Assembly: GCA_025362395.1 (NCBI GenBank)
Contig: JANYGK010000053.1
Location: 62,001-126,000, forward strand
Source: Bacteroidota bacterium
GTDB taxonomy: Bacteria > Bacteroidota > Bacteroidia > B-17B0 > Aurantibacillaceae
Direction of reading: 5' to 3'
DNA length: 64,000 nucleotides
Below, piece by piece: positions 43,598 to 51,530 of the stretch; the stretch's first letter is position 1, and every line of letters starts with the position of its first letter. Under the pieces are notes generated by a model. That model was not told where the DNA came from and ran no database searches. It saw nothing but the letters and a program-made list of their open reading frames with translations. Position numbers and translations under genes: made by a program.

Positions 43598-45034
43598 ATG
43601 ACACGAATAACTATAGCAAAAGGAGATGGCATTGGACCTGAAATAATGGATGCCACCTTAAAAATACTTTTAGCGGCCGGCGCAAAAATTGAAATTGATG
43701 AAATTGAAGTTGGCGAGAAAGTTTATCTTGCCGGCAATACTTCGGGAATAGCAAAAGAATCCTGGGATATTATCCGGAAAAACAAAGTATTTCTTAAGGC
43801 ACCAATTACAACCCCGCAGGGCGGAGGGTATAAAAGCCTGAATGTTACAACCAGAAAATTTCTCGGACTCTATTCCAATGTTAGACCGTGTATGAGCTTA
43901 CATCCATTTGTGAAAACAAAACACCCCGAAATGGATATGGTTATTATCAGGGAAAACGAGGAAGACCTTTATGCCGGTATCGAACATCAGCAAACAGATG
44001 AGGTTGTGCAATGCTTAAAAATAATAAGCAGGCCGGGTTGCGAAAAAATTGTGCGTTATGCTTTTGAATACGCTAAACAGTATGGCAGGAAAAAAGTAAC
44101 GTGTTTTACAAAGGATAATATTATGAAACAAACCGATGGTCTTTTTCATCGGGTGTTTGATGAGATCGCAAAAGAATATCCTGAAATAGAAAATGAACAC
44201 TGGATTATTGACATTGGCGCTGCGAAGATGGCAGATACGCCGGAAGTATTTGATGTTATTGTTACCTTAAATTTATACGGCGATGTATTATCAGATGTGG
44301 CAGCGCAAATTGCAGGTTCAGTAGGGCTTGCAGGCTCAGCTAACATTGGTGAAGAATGCGCGATGTTTGAAGCCATACATGGTTCGGCACCTCGCAGAGC
44401 AGGACAAAATTTAGCAAATCCATCAGGCTTATTACAAGGCGCTATTATGATGCTAAATCATATAGGCGAAACAGTAGCCGCGGAAAAAATACAAAATGCC
44501 TGGCTAAAAACAATTGAAGACGGCACTCATACCTACGATATTTTTAAAGAAAATAGTAGTAAACAAAAAGTTGGAACAATTGAGTTCGCGGATGCGGTGA
44601 TTGCTAACCTTGGCAAACAGCCTTCTACTTTAAAGAAAGTATCTTATGTAAATAGCTCCGCGCTTCACTTGCCAAAATATAGACGCAAAGAACCGGCACT
44701 TAAAGAATTACAGGGGGTGGATATATTTGTACATTGGCCGGGCTTAAACCCCGATGAATTGGCAAAGACCATTAAGAAACTGGAGAATGAGGAGATCAAA
44801 CTAACAATGATTACCAACCGGGGTATCAAAGTTTGGCCCGAGGGTTTTAAAGAAACATTTTGCACAGATCATTGGAGATGCCGTTTCAAGCCCGGTAGCG
44901 ATTCTAACATCACAAAAAACACTATTGTTAACCTTATGAGTTTAGCGGTAACAAATAATATAGATGTTATCAAAACTGAAAATTTATATGCCTTCAACGG
45001 AATGGCTGCCTACTCTCTCGGCCAGGGTCAATAG
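43598..45034 (+). CDS. icd: Isocitrate dehydrogenase (NADP type, alphaproteobacterial/Thermus-like form)
   Basis: 478 residues. Oxidises isocitrate to 2-oxoglutarate and CO2. Marks: AKGDGIGPEIMD, TTRKFLGLYSNVRPCMSL (substrate Arg residues), IRENEEDLYAGIEH, the metal Asp residues in NLYGDVLSDVAAQIAGSVG and the cofactor loop HGSAPRRAGQNLANPSG. Two Arg stand where E. coli NADP-IDH has Lys344-Tyr345, consistent with NADP. The extra C-terminal domain (about 375-478; VDIFVHWPGLNPDELAKTI) is the one found in Thermus and alphaproteobacterial enzymes. It is embedded in the LysR-SbtA cluster, not in a citrate-cycle operon. Confidence 0.92.
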   Translation: MTRITIAKGDGIGPEIMDATLKILLAAGAKIEIDEIEVGEKVYLAGNTSGIAKESWDIIRKNKVFLKAPITTPQGGGYKSLNVTTRKFLGLYSNVRPCMSLHPFVKTKHPEMDMVIIRENEEDLYAGIEHQQTDEVVQCLKIISRPGCEKIVRYAFEYAKQYGRKKVTCFTKDNIMKQTDGLFHRVFDEIAKEYPEIENEHWIIDIGAAKMADTPEVFDVIVTLNLYGDVLSDVAAQIAGSVGLAGSANIGEECAMFEAIHGSAPRRAGQNLANPSGLLQGAIMMLNHIGETVAAEKIQNAWLKTIEDGTHTYDIFKENSSKQKVGTIEFADAVIANLGKQPSTLKKVSYVNSSALHLPKYRRKEPALKELQGVDIFVHWPGLNPDELAKTIKKLENEEIKLTMITNRGIKVWPEGFKETFCTDHWRCRFKPGSDSNITKNTIVNLMSLAVTNNIDVIKTENLYAFNGMAAYSLGQGQ

Positions 45035-45068
45035 TAACACAATAAAAATCACTTAAACTATAACACTT

Positions 45069-45311
45069 ATGAAAATACATTTAATACAAGGCCATTTTAC
45101 CGGCAAAGATGCCATCTCCATTATCACTAAAATGATTGAAGTGAAAATCAAATTTCAGGAAGAAAAAATTAAAAGTGCCGATAATGAGGAAGATATTAAA
45201 ATGCGGGAAAACCGTATTAAATCTCTACAGAAAGAACTTTACGATTCCCGTAAAACCATTGAAGCACTGGGAGATAATATATCGGTTCAAAGTGAAATAA
45301 ACGTCGGATAG
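45069..45311 (+). CDS. Small orphan protein, paralogue of the next gene
   Basis: 80 residues, soluble, no signal. MKIHLIQGHFTGKDAISIIT, then KMIEVKIKFQEEKIKSAD, and a charged helix with MRENRIKSLQKELYDSRKT. It aligns with the next protein over its length: IQGHFTGKDAISII with IDGEFNPSEAGNIL, VKIKFQ with SKINFH, ENRIKSLQ with ENRIKELA. Family unknown to me. The stop shares one base with the GTG start of the next gene (TAGTG). Confidence 0.65.
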   Translation: MKIHLIQGHFTGKDAISIITKMIEVKIKFQEEKIKSADNEEDIKMRENRIKSLQKELYDSRKTIEALGDNISVQSEINVG

Positions 45312-45604
45312 TGAAGATAGGCCGGGAACATACCTTTCAATTGATTGACGGTGAGTTTAACCCGTCAGAGGCCGGAAATATTTTGTTCACGTTAGTTAAT
45401 AGCAAGATTAACTTTCATTCTACGGAATCTTTTGGTATCACCATAAGAACAAGTGGGGACACTTCATTTCATGAAAACAGAATTAAAGAATTGGCGCAAA
45501 CCAATACGGACATTAAACAAGTGATTAATTATGCCGCCGAGAAGAATATGCGTCTTAAAATTAACGGAACTATTGAGATTAAACTAATTAATGAGCAAGG
45601 ATAA
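45311..45604 (+). CDS. Small orphan protein, second paralogue
   Basis: 97 residues from a GTG that shares one base with the preceding stop, so the two are translationally coupled. Soluble; the start is KIGREHTFQLIDGEFNPSEA and the end, MRLKINGTIEIKLINEQG, looks like a strand. Shares its pattern with the preceding protein (see there), including ENRIKEL. Together they look like an ancient tandem duplication or a two-subunit protein. The gene overlaps the DUF6671 start by 14 bases. Function unknown. Confidence 0.65.
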   Translation: MKIGREHTFQLIDGEFNPSEAGNILFTLVNSKINFHSTESFGITIRTSGDTSFHENRIKELAQTNTDIKQVINYAAEKNMRLKINGTIEIKLINEQG

Positions 45605-46451
45605 ATTAAAAGAACTGTTTGCGGGCAGAAAATTATTTGTAGCTACTAAGCATAAGAAGGAAGAAGTAATTGCGCCAATTTTCAGTGAAGCTTTAGGCGT
45701 AGAATGTATTATTGATCTAACAATTGACACAGATAGTTTAGGCACTTTTACGGGTGAGGTCGAGCGGTTAGATGATGTGTTAGAGACAGCCCGTAAGAAA
45801 TGCCTGATGGGAATGAAACTCAGTAATTGCGATATGGCGGTGGCGAGCGAAGGTTCTTTTGGGCCTCATCCAACATTAGGATTTATTAATGCGGATGATG
45901 AAATACTGATGTTTATGGATGCCAAAAATAATTTAGAAATTGTGGTAAGGGAACTCAGCATAAAGACAAACTTTAATGGCAAGGAAATTAAATCAGAAGA
46001 GGAACTAAAGACATTTGCTGAACAGGCTAAGTTTCCAAGCCACGGATTAATTCTACGGAAAGCATACGGCGATAATTCCGAAATTGTAAAAGGGATTACA
46101 AACCCAATTATTTTAAAAAATATTTTCCAAGTCTTTAAAAGCAACTATGGATCGGCATACGTTGAAACCGATATGCGCGCGATGTATAATCCCGGCAGGA
46201 TGAGAGTCATAAAATTAGCGGCGCAGAAATTAGCGGATAAAATTGCTTCTTTTTGTCCGCAATGTTTTACCCCCGGATTTGGCGTTATTAATGCTAAGCC
46301 GGGATTACCCTGCAGTAGTTGCGGCTTCCCAACGAGGTCGACTTTATTACACGAATACCAATGCGTTAAATGCAACTATACGGAAGACAAAAAATATCCT
46401 CACGGCAAAAGACATGAGGAACCAACCTTTTGTGATAATTGTAATCCGTAA
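45591..46451 (+). CDS. DUF6671-like protein with C-terminal zinc ribbons
   Basis: 286 residues, soluble. N-terminal part LFAGRKLFVATKHKKEEVIA, then VECIIDLTIDTDSLGTF and NCDMAVASEGSFGPHPTLGF; the last 70 residues carry three Cys pairs and a single Cys in ribbon-like order (CPQC, CSSC, CVKC, CDNC), enough for two zinc sites. This matches the uncharacterised DUF6671 family as I remember it. It overlaps the preceding small gene by 14 bases and lies 7 bases before dihydroorotase. The role is unknown; zinc-dependent binding of nucleic acid or protein is only a guess. Confidence 0.75.
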   Translation: MSKDKLKELFAGRKLFVATKHKKEEVIAPIFSEALGVECIIDLTIDTDSLGTFTGEVERLDDVLETARKKCLMGMKLSNCDMAVASEGSFGPHPTLGFINADDEILMFMDAKNNLEIVVRELSIKTNFNGKEIKSEEELKTFAEQAKFPSHGLILRKAYGDNSEIVKGITNPIILKNIFQVFKSNYGSAYVETDMRAMYNPGRMRVIKLAAQKLADKIASFCPQCFTPGFGVINAKPGLPCSSCGFPTRSTLLHEYQCVKCNYTEDKKYPHGKRHEEPTFCDNCNP

Positions 46452-46458
46452 TAATAGT

Positions 46459-47811
46459 ATGACAAAAACTCTGATCAAAAGTGCGATGCTCGTTAATGAA
46501 GGTTTTGTTTTTCAATCGGATGTTTTGATCGTTAATCACCGCGTTGAAAAAATCGCAAAATCCATTAATATACAGATGGAAAATAAGAACGTTGTTAATG
46601 CGGAAGGTCTCTATCTCCTACCCGGAATGATTGATGACCAGGTGCATTTTAGAGAGCCCGGCTTAACACACAAAGCTACTTTAAACTTTGAATCAAAGGC
46701 AGCTGTTGCAGGAGGCATTACCTCCTTTATGGACATGCCGAATACGATTCCTAATACCTTAACCCTTGATCTGCTCGAAGACAAATACCAATTAGCCAAT
46801 AAGAATTCCTTAGCTAACTATTCTTTCTTCATGGGAATAAACAAATATAATTTGGAAGAAGCGCTTAAGATTGATAATGAAACGGTTTGTGGATTGAGTG
46901 ATGATGGCTTATACTTTGACAATGACGAAGGTATATTGGCTAACTATCCTGAATTTCTTGAAAAATTATTTAGTAAAACGAATTCACTTGTTGCACTGCA
47001 TTGTGAAGATGATTCTATTATAAAATCCGCCTTTGATTTTTATGAGCATTTATATGGCGGTGATATTCCTGTAAGATGCCACCCCTTAATACGAAGCGAA
47101 AAGGCATGTGTTATCGCTACGGAAAGAGTAATAAAAATTGCCCGGCAGTTTAATACTCGAGTACATATTCTGCATGTATCGACACACGCGGAAACCAAGT
47201 TTTTTAGAAATGATTTGCCAATTCGCGAGAAAAGAATTACCGGTGAAGCGTGTATTCATCATTTATGGTTTTCAGATGAAGACTACCTGATTTTGGGGAA
47301 TAACATAAAATGGAACCCTTCTATTAAAACCAAACAAGACAAGATTGGGCTTTTAGAAGCATTGAAAGAAAATAAACTTGATAATATTGCCACAGATCAT
47401 GCGCCGCATATATTATCTGAAAAATCAGGAAATTATCATACAGCCAAATCGGGAGGGCCATTGGTTCAGCACGCCCTTCCCCTTTTATTTGAGCTATACA
47501 AGCAGGGTAAAATATCCTTGGAAGATATCGTACAAAAAACGAGTCATAATGTAGCTGAAATATACCGTATAAAAGAACGCGGCTATATAAGAGAAGGTTA
47601 TTATGCTGATTTGGTGTTGGTGGATTTAGATAACCCATGGACATCAACCGCCCAAAATTTATTGTATAAGTGTGGATGGTCGCCATTTGAAAACTGCGCA
47701 TTTAAAAGTAAGATCATTAAAACTTTCGTTAACGGACATTTAGTTTACGATCATGGAAAGTTTAATGAAAGTGAAAAAGGAATGCGCCTGACCTTTGAAA
47801 AAGAAAGATAA
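46459..47811 (+). CDS. pyrC: Dihydroorotase
   Basis: 450 residues from the ATG at 46459, 7 bases after the DUF6671 stop; a longer frame from 46243 lies inside that gene and is rejected. Cyclises carbamoyl aspartate to dihydroorotate in pyrimidine synthesis. Metal ligands and signatures: IDDQVHFREPGLTHKATL, SFMDMPNTIPNT, ALHCEDDSII, LHVSTHAE, ATDHAPHILSEK and GGPLVQHALPLLFELY. Length fits the PyrC/multifunctional-type enzyme. Its place between DUF6671 and an SbtA-like bicarbonate transporter is unusual; pyrimidine synthesis does consume bicarbonate. Confidence 0.94.
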   Translation: MTKTLIKSAMLVNEGFVFQSDVLIVNHRVEKIAKSINIQMENKNVVNAEGLYLLPGMIDDQVHFREPGLTHKATLNFESKAAVAGGITSFMDMPNTIPNTLTLDLLEDKYQLANKNSLANYSFFMGINKYNLEEALKIDNETVCGLSDDGLYFDNDEGILANYPEFLEKLFSKTNSLVALHCEDDSIIKSAFDFYEHLYGGDIPVRCHPLIRSEKACVIATERVIKIARQFNTRVHILHVSTHAETKFFRNDLPIREKRITGEACIHHLWFSDEDYLILGNNIKWNPSIKTKQDKIGLLEALKENKLDNIATDHAPHILSEKSGNYHTAKSGGPLVQHALPLLFELYKQGKISLEDIVQKTSHNVAEIYRIKERGYIREGYYADLVLVDLDNPWTSTAQNLLYKCGWSPFENCAFKSKIIKTFVNGHLVYDHGKFNESEKGMRLTFEKER

Positions 47812-47836
47812 ACTGTAACCAATTAAAAAAATAAAT

Positions 47837-48796
47837 ATGAATTTAGATCTACTCCTATCAAACATTACCAATCCCGCATTTTTATTCTTTATTTTAGGAA
47901 TTATCGCTGTTAAGTTAAAAAGCGATTTAGAAATTCCCGCAAACTCATCAAAATTCATTTCCTTGTATTTACTTTTTTCTATTGGGTTTAAAGGCGGACA
48001 GGAATTATCCCATGAGTCATTTTCAGCGGAAATCATTTGGTCGATGCTTTTCGGAATTGTGATCTCATTATTGATTCCGGTGTATACATTTTTTATTCTA
48101 AAAAGAAAAATGAATGTGTATGATGCAGGCGCAGTAGCCGCCGCTTATGGTTCGGTAAGCGCGGTAACGTTTGTTACGGCGGTTTCCTACCTTGAATTTC
48201 AAAAAATGGAATTTCACGGACACATGGTTGCTATTATGGCGTTAATGGAGTCACCTGCCATAATTGCCGGTTTAATACTTATGTCTGTTTTTAATAAAGA
48301 AGAAAAAACACAGGTTGATAAAATGTCTGTCATAAAACATTCATTTACAAACGGAAGCGTTTTACTTATTCTTGGTAGCTTAATTATTGGATTGTTAGCA
48401 AATGCAAAGCAAGCTGAAGGTATAAAGCCCTTTACCAATGATATTTTTAAAGGCTTCCTGGCTATATTTTTATTAGATATGGGAATAACGAGTGGGCGTA
48501 AACTGAGTTCATTTTTTTCGAATGGTTGGTTTCCGGCATTATTCGCCATTATTGTTCCTTTGGTTAATGGCTGCGCAGTGGCATTCTTAAGCGTATTGGT
48601 TACTCATGATGCAAGCAGTCGTTTTATATTTGCAGTGCTTGCCGCCAGTGCTTCTTATATTGCCGTACCTGCCGCTATGAAATTGGCTGCTCCAAAAGCA
48701 AATGAAGGGCTTTATGTTCCCATGGCCCTTGCCATAACATTTCCTTTAAACATCACTTTTGGAATGCCGCTATATTTATCAATTGTAAACGGCTAA
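47837..48796 (+). CDS. sbtA: SbtA-like sodium-dependent bicarbonate transporter
   Basis: 319 residues, about ten membrane segments in two related halves. Signatures: SLYLLFSIGFKGGQELSHE, AAYGSVSAVTFVTAVSYLE, HMVAIMALMESPAIIAGLIL, FLAIFLLDMGITSGRKLSSF and AASASYIAVPAAMKLAAPKA. These fit the SbtA (formerly DUF897) family, whose cyanobacterial member imports bicarbonate with sodium. The cyanobacterial regulator SbtB (a PII-like protein) is not nearby. The gene starts 25 bases after dihydroorotase. Likely role: bicarbonate uptake for carboxylation reactions, here in a heterotroph. Confidence 0.88.
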   Translation: MNLDLLLSNITNPAFLFFILGIIAVKLKSDLEIPANSSKFISLYLLFSIGFKGGQELSHESFSAEIIWSMLFGIVISLLIPVYTFFILKRKMNVYDAGAVAAAYGSVSAVTFVTAVSYLEFQKMEFHGHMVAIMALMESPAIIAGLILMSVFNKEEKTQVDKMSVIKHSFTNGSVLLILGSLIIGLLANAKQAEGIKPFTNDIFKGFLAIFLLDMGITSGRKLSSFFSNGWFPALFAIIVPLVNGCAVAFLSVLVTHDASSRFIFAVLAASASYIAVPAAMKLAAPKANEGLYVPMALAITFPLNITFGMPLYLSIVNG

Positions 48797-48872
48797 ATTT
48801 TATAGATAAAAGTTATGTACTAAGCAACCATATTACGATATTTAAAAACCAAAACAATTTAATAAAAATATC

Positions 48873-49466
48873 GTGAAATTAACCATCATTTTATTAGTTA
48901 ATATTTTATTTATAATCTACACGGCCATGTTTTTAGCTGACCATCAATTGTGGCCGGAAACAACAGCTGCAAAAATTAAAAATATAGTATTATTGTTGGT
49001 TGCTTCTTTTGTGATATATAATGTTGTTAATATTTACATTTTAAAAAAAGCAAAACCCGAAAGTGGAATGATTTATAAGGTTGCGTCTAAAACACACTAT
49101 GGCCTTTCAAAAGCGCACGCCTATATTAAACCTTTTCAAAAAGAATTGATTACTTCATGTATTATTGCCGCTGTGTTAATTAGTGTTTCATTTATTTTGG
49201 TAGGATTACCGGGTGCTTTGTTACTACAAATTCCTGTTAAACTGGGAATTTTTAAACCAATTACCGGAGACAATGCATGGCCCGCCGCTTTATTTCTCTG
49301 TTTTTTTAGCTCCCTATTAATACCTTTGTGTGTTGTTATTAAGCATAGCCTAATCCGTTATGGCTACATAACTTATTCCGGTATAAGTTGGATGATAGGC
49401 ATTGGAATTTTAGGAATTGTTGTTTTAATTATTTTCACATTCCTTTTGTTCAGTAAAATGAAATAA
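48873..49466 (+). CDS. Membrane protein of unknown function
   Basis: 197 residues from a GTG (48873). Five hydrophobic segments: LTIILLVNILFIIYTAMFL, NIVLLLVASFVIYNVV, ITSCIIAAVLISVSFILV, AALFLCFFSSLLIPLCVV, IGIGILGIVVLIIFTFLLF. No known family seen. It lies 76 bases after sbtA on the same strand and is the last gene of the run before a 357-base gap, so it is probably part of the cluster. Confidence 0.6.
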   Translation: MKLTIILLVNILFIIYTAMFLADHQLWPETTAAKIKNIVLLLVASFVIYNVVNIYILKKAKPESGMIYKVASKTHYGLSKAHAYIKPFQKELITSCIIAAVLISVSFILVGLPGALLLQIPVKLGIFKPITGDNAWPAALFLCFFSSLLIPLCVVIKHSLIRYGYITYSGISWMIGIGILGIVVLIIFTFLLFSKMK

Positions 49467-49540
49467 ATTAATGTACCACTAAATCATTTATCGCACCATT
49501 TAATTGCTTTTGTTTTTATTGCATTTTACTGAACCTGTAT

Positions 49541-49654
49541 ATGATGCGTACTAACATTGCCGAACTTATTTCTGATTCAAGAAATATTATTCGTATCCTT
49601 TAAAATGAGGATATCACACTCGAGGACAAGATCGAATTAGTATCAAACTATTGA
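49541..49654 (+). pseudogene. Broken small ORF fragment
   Basis: Reading from the ATG at 49541: MMRTNIAELISDSRNIIRIL, one in-frame TAA (49601-49603), then NEDITLEDKIELVSNY and a stop at 49654. The two halves read as one coherent amphipathic helix pair, as if a codon (for example for Glu) had mutated to TAA. It may be a remnant of a small gene; no family recognised. Confidence 0.25.
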
Positions 49655-49686
49655 TCCTTAAATACTTAAAAATCAAGCATTTTAAA

Positions 49687-49751
49687 TTTGTTTAACAAAA
49701 TAGATAAATCATTAAACAAAAATATGTAACTTTAACGAATTATGTTACATA
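49687..49751. promoter_or_regulatory. Two inverted repeats and -7 box upstream of the light operon
   Basis: First repeat: TTTGTTTAA (49687-49695) and TTAAACAAA (49712-49720), perfect 9-base arms, 16-base spacer. Second: TATGTAAC (49723-49730) and GTTACATA (49744-49751), perfect 8-base arms, 13-base spacer. A one-mismatch -7 box TAACTTTA (49728-49735) overlaps the second repeat. This layout suggests control of the photolyase operon by one or two dimeric regulators, neither of them identified. Confidence 0.5.
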
Positions 49752-49834
49752 CATTAAAAATAGCTCAATTTTTAAAAAGTGATCTTAACACCGTTTTAGC
49801 AAACCTGAAGAATTATTTAAACCATGGAAAATGA
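49742..49834 (+). CDS. Upstream ORF (30 residues) overlapping the DUF2805 start
   Basis: ATG at 49742 to TGA at 49832-49834. The product, beginning MLHTLKIAQFLKSDLN and ending NYLNHGK, would be a short amphipathic helix. The ATG is right where the transcript from the -7 box at 49728-49735 would begin, so it could be leaderless. Its stop lies 11 bases inside the next gene, so translation of the two may be coupled. Coding is not proven. Confidence 0.35.
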   Translation: MLHTLKIAQFLKSDLNTVLANLKNYLNHGK

Positions 49835-50183
49835 AGATTTAAACTTCTGTTATTACAGTGGCTTGCCATCACCAATGGCCTATATGGAAGTTATTGAAAA
49901 GTTTCCTGCTGTTTTAACTGCTGAAGAGGTTGATCGCATTATAGAAATGGCTTGGGAGGACAGAACGACCTTTGATGCTATTAAGGTACAATTTGGTTTG
50001 AACGAAGCGGGTGTAAAAGCGCTTATGAAAACAAATTTGAGATTTAGCAGTTATAAATTATGGAGAAAGCGTGTAGAGAATTGTAATACAAAGCACGCTT
50101 CTAAAAGAATAAATAGCATAAACAGGTTTAAATGTAATTTACAAAGAGTTATTTCAAACAATAAAATATCCAAAAGAAAATGA
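49824..50183 (+). CDS. DUF2805 (TIGR03643-type) protein
   Basis: 119 residues. The core LTAEEVDRIIEMAWEDRTTF, DAIKVQFGLNEAGVKALMKT, FSSYKLWRKRVENCNTKHAS is the DUF2805/TIGR03643 signature, a small helical, HTH-like protein found with photolyase genes in Bacteroidota and marine bacteria (from memory). The N-terminal 25 residues and the basic C-terminal 30 residues (RINRFK-like, VISNNKISKRK) exceed the usual core. DNA-binding is plausible but unproven. Its stop overlaps the SDR start (ATGA), placing it first in the operon. Confidence 0.85.
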   Translation: MENEDLNFCYYSGLPSPMAYMEVIEKFPAVLTAEEVDRIIEMAWEDRTTFDAIKVQFGLNEAGVKALMKTNLRFSSYKLWRKRVENCNTKHASKRINSINRFKCNLQRVISNNKISKRK

Positions 50184-50869
50184 GCAGAACATTTTTATTA
50201 GCCGGAGCCTCCGGTGCCATAGCGAAAGAAACCACAAAGCTTTTAAAGCACAAAGGGCATAGGGTAATTGGCATCAGCACAAAAGAGATTAGCGCGCCTT
50301 ATGATGAATTTTACCGGGTTGAAAAATATGATTTTTCGACATTTCCGGAAATTAATGAATCATTGGACGGGCTGGTTTATTTTCCGGGTACTATCAATCT
50401 AAAACCATTTGCACGATTGACACAGGCTGAGTTTATAAATGATTTACAAATAAATAGTTTAGGGGCCGTTGCCTTTGTGCAGACGTATTTAACCAATATA
50501 AAAAAGTCACCAAAAGGCTCTATTGTATTTTTAAGTTCAGTAGCGGCAACTATCGGTTTGCCATTTCATACGTCTATAGCAATGGCAAAAGGAGCTCTGG
50601 AAGGTTTCTCAAAAGCTTTAGCTGCTGAACTGGCACCGGCCATTAGGGTAAATTGTATAGCACCCTCCTTGGTAAATACACCGTTGGGAGATAAATTTAT
50701 TAATACACCTGAAAAAATGGAACAAATGCAAAAGCGAAATCCATTGCACCGGGTTGGCAATCCGCTTGATGTTGCGAATGCCATTGCATTTTTATTATTA
50801 GAAGAATCTGCCTGGATAACCGGACAGGTTTTAGCGGTTGATGGCGGAATGAGCACAATTAAAAACTGA
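50180..50869 (+). CDS. Short-chain dehydrogenase-like protein lacking the catalytic Tyr
   Basis: 229 residues. Rossmann motif FLLAGASGAIAKET, then LVYFPGTINLKPF, catalytic-site Ser in IVFLSSVAATIGLP, and RVNCIAPSLVNTPLGD and ITGQVLAVDGGMS. The YxxxK motif reads SIAMAKGALEGF: the Lys is kept but the Tyr position is Ile. I believe this is shared by the SDR of other photolyase operons, so it is a family trait and not a decayed gene. It may bind NAD(P)H or flavin without classical reductase chemistry. Overlaps the DUF2805 stop by 4 bases; flavin reductase follows after 7. Confidence 0.87.
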   Translation: MSRTFLLAGASGAIAKETTKLLKHKGHRVIGISTKEISAPYDEFYRVEKYDFSTFPEINESLDGLVYFPGTINLKPFARLTQAEFINDLQINSLGAVAFVQTYLTNIKKSPKGSIVFLSSVAATIGLPFHTSIAMAKGALEGFSKALAAELAPAIRVNCIAPSLVNTPLGDKFINTPEKMEQMQKRNPLHRVGNPLDVANAIAFLLLEESAWITGQVLAVDGGMSTIKN

Positions 50870-50876
50870 AAATAGT

Positions 50877-51530
50877 ATGGAAACGCATATCTCCTTGGAT
50901 GATTTAATGGCAATGGAAAAACGTAACCGAACCAATTTGGTTAATTCTACCGGAGGGTTTAAAAGCGTTTGTTTGATCGGTACAAAAGATAAACGGGATA
51001 AAACTAACTTAGCTGTGTTTAGTTCCATTATTCACATTGGCGCTTCCCCTCCGTTGATAGCGTTTATTGTAAGGCCCGATTCCGGTGACAGGCATACCTT
51101 GTCTAATATTCTCGAAACAGGCTATTACACGATGAATCACCTGAATGAAACTATTTACAAAAAAGGGCATCAAACATCAGCAAGATATCCCAAAGAAATC
51201 TCTGAATTTTCCGCTGTTGGATTAACCGAAGAGTATAAAAATGGTTTTTTAGCGCCCTATGTTAAAGAAAGTAAGGTTCAATTGGGTATACAATTCAAAG
51301 AGCGAATAGACCTTGTTATTAACGGCACCATTTTAATCATCGGACAGATTCATCATCTTTATTTTCCAAAAGACTGTTTATGCGAAGACGCTTTTCTTGA
51401 TCTTGAAAAAGCGAACACCATTACTTGTTCGGGTTTAGACAGTTATCATAAAACGCAACGATTAGAAAGATTAAGCTACGCAAAACCCGATAAAGAGTTA
51501 GTTGAAGTTAATATAAACCATAGTGAATAA
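50877..51530 (+). CDS. Flavin reductase-like protein
   Basis: 217 residues with the flavin-reductase (split-barrel) pattern: [97 protein letters not shown]. It probably binds FMN or FAD and supplies reduced flavin; within this operon that fits the photolyases, whose active form is FADH-. Its end overlaps the GTG start of the next photolyase by 8 bases. Found in similar operons of other Bacteroidota, from memory. Confidence 0.87.
   Translation: METHISLDDLMAMEKRNRTNLVNSTGGFKSVCLIGTKDKRDKTNLAVFSSIIHIGASPPLIAFIVRPDSGDRHTLSNILETGYYTMNHLNETIYKKGHQTSARYPKEISEFSAVGLTEEYKNGFLAPYVKESKVQLGIQFKERIDLVINGTILIIGQIHHLYFPKDCLCEDAFLDLEKANTITCSGLDSYHKTQRLERLSYAKPDKELVEVNINHSE

Larger units (their letters stand above)
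49467..49823. other. Regulatory gap before the light-response operon
   Basis: 357 bases without a full gene. It holds a broken ORF fragment (49541-49654), two nested or adjacent inverted repeats (49687-49720 and 49723-49751), a candidate -7 box and an upstream ORF (49742-49834). Confidence 0.6.

Noticed and set aside
46243-46458. Upstream extension of dihydroorotase
   Set aside because: Runs inside the DUF6671 gene in another frame; the true ATG is at 46459.
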